Below, piece by piece: positions 46,412 to 55,357 of a stretch of 64,000 bases of DNA; position 1 is the stretch's first letter; each line of letters begins with the position of its first letter. The DNA lies in contig NZ_CAMYUE010000002.1 in assembly GCF_947301925.1 (NCBI RefSeq), positions 124,001 through 188,000 of the forward strand, read 5' to 3'. The position numbers and the translations under genes were made by a program. The notes beneath the pieces were generated by a model. The model ran no database searches. It was not told the DNA's origin and was given only the letters and a program-made list of their open reading frames with translations. This DNA comes from an uncultured Ruminococcus sp. Its GTDB lineage: Bacteria > Bacillota > Clostridia > Oscillospirales > Ruminococcaceae.

Positions 46412-47694
46412 GCTGATTCTCCTTCAGGCTTTGGTGTTTTTTTCGCTTTGGACTGTTTTTTCTTCTTTTTCTCCTTTGACTTCTCGTCGGGATAGTATCT
46501 GTGCTGCGATATGTTCAGCATTATGCCCATTTCCGCCAGCTGCATGATAAGGGCTGTGCCTCCGTAGCTGAAGAAGGGCAGGCTGATACCTGTATTGGGT
46601 ATCAGATTGCTTACAACGGCAAGGTTGAGGATAGTCTGTATGCCTATCTGTGTGGTTATACCGACCGCAATGAGCATACCGAAGCGGTCCTTGCAGCGCA
46701 CAGCTATGGAATAGCCCTCTACTATGAGAAGGAAGAATACGATGATTATTGCCAGAGCTCCCACGAAGCCCAGTTCCTCGCAGACTATGGGGAAAACGAA
46801 GTCGTTCTTGGTCTCGGGGAGATAGAGATACTTCTGACGGGAGTTGCCCAGTCCCAGGCCGAAAAGTCCGCCCGAGCCTATGGCGATAAGCGAGTTTGCG
46901 GTCTGCCATGTGTCGCCAAGCTTGTCGGCAAAGGGATTCTGCCACGACTTGATACGGACGGCAACGTAGCTTCCCGGCACCTGTGCCTGCCATGAGATAT
47001 AGGCTATGGCAAGGCCGAGAGCTCCTGCGCCCAGGGCGATGAAATGCTTCTTGTTCACGCCGCCGCAGAGTATCATTGCCACGGCGATGGTGCCTATGAG
47101 TATGATACCGGAGATGTGCTTCTCCAGCGCGATAAGCAGGACGTAAACGCCCAGTATCACTGCATACTTCACAATGCCTGTGGTGAAGTTGTTCATCTTC
47201 TGGCCGTCGCGCTCCATGCTGTAGGCAAAGAAGATTATCAGCGCCAGCTTCGCCACCTCTGAGGGCTGGAGGTTTAGAGGACCGATGTCGATCCATCGTC
47301 TCGCGCCCATGGAACCGCCCTCGTCGTTACCGATGAGGAGAACGGCGATAAGCAGCACAGCTCCCAGTATATAGAGCAGGCTTGCGATATTCAGTTTTTT
47401 GAGCACGGGCAACTTCAGGTTCTTGAAGTTGTGATAGTCCATCTTCATGAAAAAAACCATGGCAACGAAGCCGATAAGGGCATTCTTTGCCTGATTCTTT
47501 GCGTAGTAAAGTCCGTCTCCCCCGTGCTCGCTGTACGCCCATGCATAGCTTGCGGACGACATCATGACTATGCCGACTACCAGCAGTATCATGACATACG
47601 CAAAGAAAGACAGACTTATATCACCGCGCCTGCCTCCCGAAAAGGGATTCGGGATAGCAGGACGCTTCTTTTTTTCGGTTTTGCTTGCTGCCAT
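46408..47694 (-). CDS. ftsW: FtsW, SEDS-family peptidoglycan glycosyltransferase
   Basis: A polytopic membrane protein of 428 residues with about ten transmembrane helices. SEDS proteins polymerise glycan from lipid II together with a partner class B PBP, here the one encoded upstream. Characteristic blocks are LQPSEVAKLALIIFFAYSM, the periplasmic loop with WQNPFAD, and SLPFFSYGGTALIMQLAEMG. The C-terminus is a basic Lys-rich tail. It starts with GGAGGAAAA before the ATG, 34 bases after mraY. Confidence 0.95.
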   Translation of the reverse strand: MAASKTEKKKRPAIPNPFSGGRRGDISLSFFAYVMILLVVGIVMMSSASYAWAYSEHGGDGLYYAKNQAKNALIGFVAMVFFMKMDYHNFKNLKLPVLKKLNIASLLYILGAVLLIAVLLIGNDEGGSMGARRWIDIGPLNLQPSEVAKLALIIFFAYSMERDGQKMNNFTTGIVKYAVILGVYVLLIALEKHISGIILIGTIAVAMILCGGVNKKHFIALGAGALGLAIAYISWQAQVPGSYVAVRIKSWQNPFADKLGDTWQTANSLIAIGSGGLFGLGLGNSRQKYLYLPETKNDFVFPIVCEELGFVGALAIIIVFFLLIVEGYSIAVRCKDRFGMLIAVGITTQIGIQTILNLAVVSNLIPNTGISLPFFSYGGTALIMQLAEMGIMLNISQHRYYPDEKSKEKKKKKQSKAKKTPKPEGESA

Positions 47695-47728
47695 TTTTCC
47701 TCCTTAAAGACCTTCGGCTCACGCCTTA

Positions 47729-48766
47729 TCAGAATACCAGCAGTGTAATTATTCCCAGAACTCCGAAAATAATGCCGCAGAGCGAAAAAGTTATGACGAT
47801 CTTGTACTCGCTGAAGCCGCTCATCTCGAAGTGGTGGTGGATAGGTGTCATCTTGAAGATACGCTTGCCCTCTCCCGTCTTTTTCTTGGTGTACTTGAAG
47901 TAGCTCACCTGTATCACTACGGAGAGCGCCTCGATTATGTATACCATTGCAACGAGGAGTATGAGCAGATGCTTGTGGAGTATAAGTCCCACGCCTGTAA
48001 CGGCTGCTCCCAGGAACATTGAGCCCGTATCGCCCATGAAGCACTTGGCAGGGTTCAGGTTCCACAGCAGGAATCCCAGACAACCGCCTGCCAGAGCCAT
48101 TGTGAAGCAGGTCATCTCTCTCTGTCCGAGTATTGAGCAGCATACCGTGAATATCAGCATGGCGACGAATGTCACCGAGCCGCAGAGGCCGTCAACGCCG
48201 TCTGTGAGGTTCACCGCATTGGTGAGGTAGATTATCACGGGTATCATCAGTATATAGTAGAATATCCCCAGTGAGGGAGATCTCCAGAAGCCCAGGTCAA
48301 TGCAGGTAGAGCCGTCGCCGAAGAAGTGAACGGCTGCCAGGAAGCCCACGGAGAATACCAGCTGAAGCGCTATCTTCTGCCAGGGGGTGAGTCCGTCGTT
48401 CTTCTTCCTTGCCACCTTGGTATAATCGTCTATGAAGCCTATAAGTCCGAAGGACGCCGAGAAAAGCACACAGCTCAGCAGCATATAGAAGGGCTTGAAG
48501 CTGTCCTTGTCAGTGGTGTCAATGCCTGTTTTCCACCTGTATATCCAGTAGCCGACTATGGCGGTGATAACAGTGGATATGATGAACATGAAACCGCCCA
48601 TGGTGGGAGTTCCCTGCTTCTTGGCGTGCCACTTGGGTCCGTCTTCGGTCTTTATGGGCTGACCGAATTTTATCCTGTGGAGGAAGGGTACAAGGAATAT
48701 ACCCGACACTCCCGCGATAACGAATGACAAAAGTGCTGATACAAGATCGATTATCCAGAATGACAT
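47729..48766 (-). CDS. mraY: MraY, phospho-MurNAc-pentapeptide transferase
   Basis: Integral membrane enzyme of 345 residues that transfers phospho-MurNAc-pentapeptide to undecaprenyl phosphate, giving lipid I. Family landmarks are visible: KEDGP-like TEDGPKWHAKKQGTPTMGG, IGFIDDYTKV with the Asp pair, NAVNLTDGVDGL, FLLWNLNPAKCFMGDTGSM, and TPIHHHFEMSGFSE. About ten transmembrane helices. It lies between murE and ftsW; murF and murD, often found here, are absent. Confidence 0.97.
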   Translation of the reverse strand: MSFWIIDLVSALLSFVIAGVSGIFLVPFLHRIKFGQPIKTEDGPKWHAKKQGTPTMGGFMFIISTVITAIVGYWIYRWKTGIDTTDKDSFKPFYMLLSCVLFSASFGLIGFIDDYTKVARKKNDGLTPWQKIALQLVFSVGFLAAVHFFGDGSTCIDLGFWRSPSLGIFYYILMIPVIIYLTNAVNLTDGVDGLCGSVTFVAMLIFTVCCSILGQREMTCFTMALAGGCLGFLLWNLNPAKCFMGDTGSMFLGAAVTGVGLILHKHLLILLVAMVYIIEALSVVIQVSYFKYTKKKTGEGKRIFKMTPIHHHFEMSGFSEYKIVITFSLCGIIFGVLGIITLLVF

Positions 48767-48788
48767 TTTATTCCAACAACTCCAGTTT

Positions 48789-50228
48789 TTAATTCTCGAG
48801 GAGCCTGAGCCCCTCAGCTACCACTTCGCGCTCGTCGAAGCGGATATGCTTCATGCCGGCAAGGATCTGATAATCCTCATGTCCCTTGCCCGCAAGAACT
48901 ATTATATCACCTTTTTCAGCAATTTTCAAGGCATGATATATAGCTTCCCGTCTGTCTGTGACAACATCATAGTTGACGGGCTTATCCTCAACGCCTGTGA
49001 GTATGTCCCTGATGATAGCCTCGGGGTCCTCATTGCGGGGATTATCGGAGGTTATTATCAGCTTATCAGCGTACTTTGCAGCCGCCGCAGCCATTTTCGG
49101 GCGCTTTGCCGCGTCACGGTTTCCGCCGCAGCCGAAAAGGCAGATAAGATCGTTTTCCGTGTACTCCTTAACGCTTCTGAGGATATTTTCCAGAGCGTCC
49201 GGAGTGTGGGCGTAGTCGCAGATAACGGTGAAGTCCCTTCCGGTGGGAATGACCTCGCAGCGTCCCTTGACTCCGTTATAGTCCTCGATGGCGGGGATTA
49301 TGCTCTCAATGGCGAGCCCCTCCTCAAGGCAGGCGGCTATTGCCGCAGTAATATTCGATACATTGAACAGTCCCGGCATCCTTGTCTTTATAAAGTGGGA
49401 CTTGTCGCCGCAGCACAGCCAGAAGCTTGAGCCCGTGGACTTTATCTTTATGCCGTCGGCATAGTAGTCGGCGTTGCCCTTTACGCTGAAGCTGCGCTTA
49501 TCACAGTTTATCTCGCCGAAAAGACGTCTGCCGTAGTCGTCATCGGAGTTTATCACGGCACAGTCGCAGATGTCAAAGAGCATCTTCTTTGCCTGATAGT
49601 AATCCTCCATATCCTTGTGGTAGTCCAGATGATCCTGTGTGAGGTTGGTGAACACCGCCACATCAAAGTGGGAAGCTCCTATCCTGTACTGGCAGAGGCC
49701 GAAGGAGGACACCTCCATCACCACATACTCACAGCCCGCGTCTGCCATTCTGGCAAGAAGTCCCATGAATTCATAGGTCAGGGGCGTGGTATTGTCGGTG
49801 TGAAGCACCTCATCGCCTATCTCGTTCTGTATCGTTCCCACAAGACCTGTCTTGTGACCGTTTCTTGTGAGTATATGCTTGATAACGTTGGTTATGGTGG
49901 TCTTTCCGTTGGTGCCCGTAACGCCGATGAGCTTCATTCTGCGCTCGGGATGTCCGAACCATGCGGAGCATATCTGTCCGTAGAGCTTTCTGGAATTGTC
50001 CGTAAGTATCTGTCTGTCGCCCAGCCCCAGATCACGCTCACACACCACTGCCGCAGCACCCTTTTCAAGCATTTCCGCAGCTGCGGTATGTCCGTCGAAG
50101 CTGCCGCCCTTTACGCAGACAAAGAGGCTGCCCTCAGTCACCTTGCGCGTATCGTCGGTCACGGAGCTTATTTCGGTGTCGCCTATTGCTGTAACGGCAT
50201 TATCTTCGATAAGATCCCGTAATTTCAT
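48789..50228 (-). CDS. murE: MurE, UDP-MurNAc-tripeptide synthetase (meso-DAP type)
   Basis: Cytoplasmic Mur ligase of 479 residues that adds the third amino acid to UDP-MurNAc-L-Ala-D-Glu. The ATP-binding GVTGTNGKTT loop and YAHTPDALENILR are present. The DNPR motif (TSDNPRNEDP), known to mark enzymes that use meso-diaminopimelate rather than lysine, is present. The cell wall should therefore be mDAP-based. AGGAGG lies before the ATG. Confidence 0.97.
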   Translation of the reverse strand: MKLRDLIEDNAVTAIGDTEISSVTDDTRKVTEGSLFVCVKGGSFDGHTAAAEMLEKGAAAVVCERDLGLGDRQILTDNSRKLYGQICSAWFGHPERRMKLIGVTGTNGKTTITNVIKHILTRNGHKTGLVGTIQNEIGDEVLHTDNTTPLTYEFMGLLARMADAGCEYVVMEVSSFGLCQYRIGASHFDVAVFTNLTQDHLDYHKDMEDYYQAKKMLFDICDCAVINSDDDYGRRLFGEINCDKRSFSVKGNADYYADGIKIKSTGSSFWLCCGDKSHFIKTRMPGLFNVSNITAAIAACLEEGLAIESIIPAIEDYNGVKGRCEVIPTGRDFTVICDYAHTPDALENILRSVKEYTENDLICLFGCGGNRDAAKRPKMAAAAAKYADKLIITSDNPRNEDPEAIIRDILTGVEDKPVNYDVVTDRREAIYHALKIAEKGDIIVLAGKGHEDYQILAGMKHIRFDEREVVAEGLRLLEN

Positions 50229-50267
50229 TTTTTGTCTGCCTCCTGTCTTTTTCTCTTTTTATATGCG

Positions 50268-52694
50268 TCAGTCGTTGAACTGCTGCGCTTTGAACTTTAC
50301 CTCGATGGTGGTTCCCTTGGGCACCATTGAGCCGCCCTCTATGTTCTGGGACTCAACGTAGGCGTCCTCCTGCATACCGACGATGTTCTTGGACACATAG
50401 TTCAGCTCATAGCCGTACAGTGTCTGGTTCACCGCCTCGGGAGAATAGCCTGTAAGGTCGGGCACCATTACCATCTCGCTTGTGTTGCCCTTTTCAGTAT
50501 AAAGGTATACATAGCCATCCTTGGAGATGGACTGTCCCGTCTGGGGAGACTGCTCCACTACCTCGATACCGCTGCCTATTACCTTTATATTGTCCTGTAA
50601 TACGCCGATGCCTGCAAGAGTCCTCTTTGCGTCGTCTATGGAAGCGCCCTTTACAAGCGGCACCTTTATGTCAAGGTTCTGGAGCTCCAGCTCGCTGTAC
50701 TCGGGGCTCTTGTCCATGTATTCCAGTACGTCCTCAAGTATATTTCCCGCACAGGGAACCGCGCACTTGCTTCCGTAGTACTGATCGTTGGTCTTGTCGG
50801 GCATATCCGCAAGAACAAGAAGTATCAGGTCGGGATCCTCCGCAGGTGTGAAGCATATATATGAAGCTCCGTACTCCTGCTGCTCCGCTCTCTCCTGCTT
50901 GTTCTCGTCGAGAGTCTGCTTTGTCTCGCTGAGTCGCTGAGAGGTTCCCGATTTGCCGCCGATGGCATAGCCCTTGATGTTTACGTTGCCTGTCTGGTTC
51001 TCTATAACTACGTTTTCCAGAGCCTTGCGCATCTTTGCGGAGGTGTCCTCTGAGATGACCTGACGTCTTACGGTGCGGTCATTCTTCAGGATTATATTTC
51101 CGTCGCTGTCAACTACTCTGTCCACCACATAGGGCTGGAGCAGATAGCCGCCGTTCACAACTGCGCTGCAGGCAGTTATGAGCTCAAGGGGAGTAACGGT
51201 CTCGCACTGTCCGAAGGAGGAAAGCGCAAGGTCGATATTGGTCATTGCGTTTCTCTCGGGAGTTGCCACAACAGGAGGCACATCGCCCTTCATCTCCGCA
51301 GGCAGGTCTATTCCCGTTTTCTCCTCGAAGCCGAATGCGTCGAAGTACCTGTGGAAGTTCTCGATGCCCAGCGCCCTGCCTATAGCCATGAAGGAGGGGT
51401 TGCAGGAATCGGTGAGAGCCTTCTGGAAGGACTCGGGACCGTGTCCGTCAAGCTTGTGACAGTTGATGGTGATAGGTACGTCCGTACCGTCGTCAAGGGT
51501 CTCATGGCCCGAGCATACATATGAGAATTTATTGATGTCTATAGCCTTTTCCTCAATGGCAGAGGCGGCTGTGATTATCTTGAATACCGAACCGGGCTCA
51601 TAGCGCTCGCTGACGCACTTGTTGCGCCACTGACGCTCACGCGCCTCGGGAGTATATTCCTCTATGTCCTTTTCCGTCGGCTCGGTGATCTCCTTTTCGG
51701 TGAATATCTTGTTGAGGAGCATACCGTCGTCCGCCAGCTTCATGGGCTGGTTGAGGTCGAAGCTGGGATAGGTGGCCATTGCAAGAACTGCTCCTGTCTT
51801 GGGATTCATGAGAATGGCACAGGATCTGTTCTTTACGCCGTGATCCACCGACATCTCCTGAAGACGCTTTTCAAGTATGAACTGGAGCTCTCTGTCGATA
51901 GTCAGGTATACATCGGCGCCGTCCTTTGGCTCGAAGGTCTTGGAATACCTGTAGGGCAGTTCCTTGCCGTTGGAGTCAACGGCGGATACTGTTCTGCCGT
52001 CAACGCCCGAGAGGTAATCGTCGTAGTAGGCCTCCACACCGTAGGCGACGTTTCCCGTAGTAAAGCCCACCACCTGCGCAGCCAGCTCGTTCTGGGGATA
52101 ATAGCGCTTTGTATCCTCCTTGGTACCTATGGATATGAAGCCCATATCCGCGAAATACTTCTGTATATCGTCCGCCACGGGCTTTTCCACCTGACGGGCG
52201 AACTCTACATAGCGGCTGTCGTCGGCCATGGCCTCCTTCACCTTCTCCGAGGTGAGGTTGAGCTTTGAGGCAAGGAAGCCTGCGGCTCTGTCCCTGAACT
52301 CATCGGACGAAGCGGGAAGCACGTTCATCTCGTTGCCGGCCTCGTCATAGACGGGAGTGTATGTACCGTTGGCCTTCTCGGCGTTGCGCTTGTCTATGAG
52401 CTTCTGGAGGGACTTCAGATCCTCATTGAAGCTCTGGGGGTCGATATAGATCTTGTACACCGTGGCGCTCTTGGCAAAGGTATAGCCGTTGGCGTCGTAT
52501 ATCGAGCCTCTGTGGGCCGATATGCTTATGGAACCGAAGTGCTGGTTGTTTGCCATGGTCTGATACTTCTTGTTATCGAGCACCGATATCCTGAAGAAGT
52601 TTGCAGCTATGGCTATAAAAAGCAGGCTGAAAACAGCCGTCATAACTATCTTGCTCCGAAACCTCATGGCGTTGGATGGATTGGTATTTATCAC
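50268..52694 (-). CDS. Class B penicillin-binding protein with two PASTA domains (PBP2x/SpoVD-like)
   Basis: A division transpeptidase of 808 residues with one N-terminal membrane helix (about 15-36). It has the PBP dimerisation domain, then the transpeptidase with Ser369-x-x-Lys372 (EPGSVFKIITA), SCN (DSCNPSF) and KSGT (GGKSGTSQ). Two C-terminal PASTA modules (about 675-805, VPLVKGASIDDAKRTL and VPDLTGYSPEAVNQTL) bind peptidoglycan in relatives. It should be the partner of FtsW. GTG 52694 is chosen because AAAGGAAG lies 8 bases before it and the first ATG (52667) has no ribosome site. Confidence 0.94.
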   Translation of the reverse strand: MINTNPSNAMRFRSKIVMTAVFSLLFIAIAANFFRISVLDNKKYQTMANNQHFGSISISAHRGSIYDANGYTFAKSATVYKIYIDPQSFNEDLKSLQKLIDKRNAEKANGTYTPVYDEAGNEMNVLPASSDEFRDRAAGFLASKLNLTSEKVKEAMADDSRYVEFARQVEKPVADDIQKYFADMGFISIGTKEDTKRYYPQNELAAQVVGFTTGNVAYGVEAYYDDYLSGVDGRTVSAVDSNGKELPYRYSKTFEPKDGADVYLTIDRELQFILEKRLQEMSVDHGVKNRSCAILMNPKTGAVLAMATYPSFDLNQPMKLADDGMLLNKIFTEKEITEPTEKDIEEYTPEARERQWRNKCVSERYEPGSVFKIITAASAIEEKAIDINKFSYVCSGHETLDDGTDVPITINCHKLDGHGPESFQKALTDSCNPSFMAIGRALGIENFHRYFDAFGFEEKTGIDLPAEMKGDVPPVVATPERNAMTNIDLALSSFGQCETVTPLELITACSAVVNGGYLLQPYVVDRVVDSDGNIILKNDRTVRRQVISEDTSAKMRKALENVVIENQTGNVNIKGYAIGGKSGTSQRLSETKQTLDENKQERAEQQEYGASYICFTPAEDPDLILLVLADMPDKTNDQYYGSKCAVPCAGNILEDVLEYMDKSPEYSELELQNLDIKVPLVKGASIDDAKRTLAGIGVLQDNIKVIGSGIEVVEQSPQTGQSISKDGYVYLYTEKGNTSEMVMVPDLTGYSPEAVNQTLYGYELNYVSKNIVGMQEDAYVESQNIEGGSMVPKGTTIEVKFKAQQFND

Positions 52695-52721
52695 GCAAGG
52701 ATCTTCCTTTCTGTGAAAAAG

Positions 52722-53011
52722 TCATCTATAAATAAATAAGGCAGGGTTTTCATGTGCCCCGCCTCTGAACATCTTATTTTTTTCTGGGATGTCCTCTTGT
52801 ACTGATACGACGAAGGATTTATCGCTATTCAAGCGTGGGACTGCCGCTCCCGGGCTTCTTTTCCGCCCAAAGCCCGGGAACTGCAATTCCGTTATTCCGA
52901 TCACCCGCTGTATCTCCGTGTTCTACATATAACTTCGGCATATATATTTTTTCGTTGCCGATAGTGTTCATTTTAATAACAGGCAGTCCATGTGTTATAT
53001 TTATATTGGTA
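52722..53011 (-). other. Gene-free spacer inside the dcw operon with two hairpins
   Basis: About 300 bases between the ftsL-like gene and the PBP gene, unusual inside an otherwise tight operon. It holds a strong hairpin CCCGGGCTT / AAGCCCGGG (52849-52857 / 52870-52878) and a smaller one TCGGCA / TGCCGA (about 52936-52962). A 60-codon frame here has no ribosome site and is not called. No clear promoter was found. Confidence 0.45.
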
Positions 53012-53509
53012 CTACCCTCTGAAATATTCCACGCATTTATCGAAAAGGGACTTTATTTTCGCGATCACGCCCTTTTCCTGCTCCGGAATAGTCACGACAT
53101 CGCCTGTCTGAATCTTCTTGTAAGTGATCTGCGAGGAATTGAGTTTTACCATTCCAAGCGACTGCGCATATTCTTCTATGTTCTTTGCGGACATCTTACT
53201 GTCAAGTTCAGACTGGAGTCTTACGTTTTCGGCTTCGGCGCTATCCAGCTTCTCGTTCATTGCGGACACCTTGTTGTACATGGTGTTTCGCTTGTCAAGG
53301 GAATAGATAACCGAGCCCAGCAGCGCGGCAGCCAGCAGAGATACGAATAATATGGTGAGTATGGAACCGCTTCTTGCTTCGTTCTTACTCATTTCGATCT
53401 CGGGCTTCTGCTCAGAACCGTTCTGCACTACGCCGTCAACATCGGTTGTCTCATCTGTGTCGGCGTCGTAGCTTTCGTCGTTATAATAGCGTACAGTGTT
53501 TTCAGCCAT
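53012..53509 (-). CDS. ftsL: FtsL-like divisome protein
   Basis: A bitopic protein of 165 residues: an acidic cytoplasmic region (1-48), one transmembrane helix (about 49-70), and a leucine-zipper-like coiled coil (about 75-112) followed by AQSLGMVKLNSSQITY, the pattern seen in FtsL/DivIC proteins. Assignment rests on this layout and on its place between rsmH and the division PBP, as FtsL sequences diverge greatly. ATG 53509 overlaps the last 8 bases of rsmH; the in-frame GTG at 53521 is inside the GGAG site and is rejected. Confidence 0.85.
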   Translation of the reverse strand: MAENTVRYYNDESYDADTDETTDVDGVVQNGSEQKPEIEMSKNEARSGSILTILFVSLLAAALLGSVIYSLDKRNTMYNKVSAMNEKLDSAEAENVRLQSELDSKMSAKNIEEYAQSLGMVKLNSSQITYKKIQTGDVVTIPEQEKGVIAKIKSLFDKCVEYFRG

Positions 53510-54443
53510 TGCTTTCCGCACTCCTTTCTATTATTCTGAGCTTAGCGCTTCTGCTTCTGTTGTTTCTTTCGAGTTCCTGTTCTTTAGCCTCTAACGGCTT
53601 TCTGTTTACAAGTTTCCCCTGCGGCTTGTGTCCGCATACACACTGGGGGAAGTCCGGTGGACATATACAGCCCCTGCACCATTCCGCGAATTTCTGTTTG
53701 ACTATTCTGTCTTCAAGGGAATGGAAGGTTATGACTGCAAGGCGTCCGCCTGCCCTCAGGCTGTGGAAGGCATCGTCGAGGCCCTTTGAAAGGTGCTCGA
53801 ACTCTCCGTTTACCGCTATCCTTATTGCCTGAAAGGTCTTTTTGCATGGGTTCTTTTCGCGTCTCGCCTTCTGAGGAACACTTTCTCTTATTATATCGGC
53901 AAGCTGCATAGTAGTTTCTACGGGAGCGCTTTCTCTTGCTCTGACTATATTCGACGCTATTCTGCGGGAGAATTTTTCCTCTCCGTACTCGAATATTATC
54001 CTTGCGAGCTCCTGCTCCGTGTAGGTATTGACTATATCGGCTGCGCTCATGCCCTCCTTGCTCATACGCATATCCAGCGGAGCGTCGGAGTGGTAGGAGA
54101 AGCCTCTGCTTCCCTCGTCGAGCTGGAATGAAGAAACGCCGAGATCCATAAGGATCCCATCGACGTGATCGATCTCAAGTTCATCGAGGACCGCTCTTAT
54201 TTCCGAATAGTTCCTGTGGAACACCTTCGCGTTTTTGTAGACCGAGAGCCTTTCCGTCGCAACTGCGACAGCATCGGGATCTCTGTCAAGAGCGATGAGC
54301 CTGCCCTGTGCATTAAGGCGGGCTGCTATTGCAGAGGAGTGACCTGCACCGCCTGCGGTACCGTCAACATAGATACCGTCCGGACGGATATTGAGTCCTT
54401 CGATACATTCCTCGAGCATAACAGGTATATGGCTGAATTCCAT
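53502..54443 (-). CDS. rsmH: RsmH, 16S rRNA (cytosine-1402-N4)-methyltransferase
   Basis: SAM-dependent enzyme of 313 residues that methylates C1402 in the decoding centre. Family blocks are visible: start HIPVMLEECIEGL, GTAGGAGHSSAIA, LDRDPDAVAVA, GILMDLGVSSFQLDEGSRGFSY in pattern, RIAVNGEFEHL, and LAVITFHSLEDRIVKQKF. It is the second gene of the dcw operon, after mraZ. Confidence 0.97.
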   Translation of the reverse strand: MEFSHIPVMLEECIEGLNIRPDGIYVDGTAGGAGHSSAIAARLNAQGRLIALDRDPDAVAVATERLSVYKNAKVFHRNYSEIRAVLDELEIDHVDGILMDLGVSSFQLDEGSRGFSYHSDAPLDMRMSKEGMSAADIVNTYTEQELARIIFEYGEEKFSRRIASNIVRARESAPVETTMQLADIIRESVPQKARREKNPCKKTFQAIRIAVNGEFEHLSKGLDDAFHSLRAGGRLAVITFHSLEDRIVKQKFAEWCRGCICPPDFPQCVCGHKPQGKLVNRKPLEAKEQELERNNRSRSAKLRIIERSAESNG

Positions 54444-54500
54444 TTGCTAAAACTCTCCTTAATCCGACGGGTGTCGGAAACAAAGACAAAAACGTCCGTA

Positions 54501-54932
54501 TCAGAGAACGAGATCGGCAAGAACGCTGTTGATCTCTTCCTGAGAGATACTTCCGCTGAATTCTTCCCACTTTGCCTTATTCCATATCTCAGCTCTGTGA
54601 TTTGCGCCGATAACAACGACCTCGTCGGTGATACCTGCATGGTCTCTGAGCTGCTGGGTGATGAAGATACGACCCTGCTTATCGGGGGTCTGCTTATCCG
54701 CACCTGCAAGGAGCATACGTCTTATGTCGCTTCCCTGCTTACCGGGTATGGAATTGAGCTTGTTGCAGTATTCCTGAAATGCTTCAGGCGAGTAAACGGC
54801 GATGTAGGCGTCATCAGGTCCCTGACAAAGGAAAAACTCGGGTCCGAGGATCTCTCGGAGCTTGGTGGGAAAGCTCATACGGCCTTTCTGATCTATACTG
54901 GGGTAATATGTACCGCATAACAGATCTGCCAT
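54501..54932 (-). CDS. mraZ: MraZ, dcw-operon transcription regulator
   Basis: A 143-residue AbrB-like DNA-binding protein, two tandem swapped-hairpin halves (YYPSIDQKGRMSFPTKLRE and ADKQTPDKQGRIFITQQLRD). MraZ binds phased direct repeats before its own gene and controls the dcw cluster. Three such repeats with 10-bp phasing lie over the transcription start here, which fits repression. GAGGCGA precedes the ATG. Confidence 0.97.
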   Translation of the reverse strand: MADLLCGTYYPSIDQKGRMSFPTKLREILGPEFFLCQGPDDAYIAVYSPEAFQEYCNKLNSIPGKQGSDIRRMLLAGADKQTPDKQGRIFITQQLRDHAGITDEVVVIGANHRAEIWNKAKWEEFSGSISQEEINSVLADLVL

Positions 54933-54991
54933 TGAACTTCGCCTCGCTTTCCTTTGAAACTCAGGAATGATTTACCATTTTTTGGAAAATT

Positions 54992-55016
54992 TCACTTCCC
55001 ATCACCTTTTTTCACC
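54992..55016 (-). promoter_or_regulatory. Proximal MraZ operator: three 10-bp-phased boxes
   Basis: On the minus strand the boxes GGTGA (55016-55012), GGTGA (55006-55002) and AGTGA (54996-54992) are separated by 5 bp each. They start just downstream of the -10, over the expected transcription start. MraZ operators in other bacteria are three or more short direct repeats with this phasing. Confidence 0.75.
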
Positions 55017-55024
55017 CTAAAACT

Positions 55025-55053
55025 ATTTTATCATCATTCGGGGAGAATATCAA
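55025..55053 (-). promoter_or_regulatory. Promoter of the dcw operon (mraZ)
   Basis: Minus strand TTGATA (55053-55048), 17 bp, TAAAAT (55030-55025). Confidence 0.82.
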
Positions 55054-55181
55054 GATGGAGTATTAGACAATGATTAACACAGAAATCGCCTATTTTTTGT
55101 TGATTTTGTTCAATCATTAACCAAAGGATGTTCAGAAACGAAACAAACGTTTTTATTTTTGTTAAATTATTTTCTTGCAAA

Positions 55182-55249
55182 TCACCTTTTTTCACCTTTT
55201 TGGATGTTTTTCAGGTTTTTTTCACCTCTCGGCTTCACCTTTCATCACC
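55182..55249 (-). promoter_or_regulatory. Distal array of five GGTGA boxes upstream of mraZ
   Basis: GGTGA copies on the minus strand at 55182-55186, 55192-55196, 55222-55226, 55235-55239 and 55245-55249. Three are on a common 10-bp register (offsets 0, 10, 40) and two form another 10-bp pair. They match the proximal MraZ boxes and lie about 170-250 bp from them. Confidence 0.6.
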
Positions 55250-55315
55250 AAAAAGGAGAAATAAGTCTCCGGATATAGAGTGCCGTATCGTTCTCCTCTA
55301 TCCAAAGACTTATTT
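55250..55315 (-). terminator. Long-hairpin terminator of the SpoIID-like gene
   Basis: Perfect 10-bp outer stem AAATAAGTCT / AGACTTATTT (55259-55268 / 55306-55315) with an inner ATAGAG / CTCTAT helix. On the minus strand a T5 run (55254-55250) follows. Confidence 0.8.
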
Positions 55316-55357
55316 CTTTTGTTCTTCTTTTATCTGTTTGCAGCCTTCCGCTGCTCA

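Noticed and set aside
52722-52904. 60-codon minus-strand frame in the dcw gap
   Set aside because: No ribosome site, and most of it is the strong hairpin.
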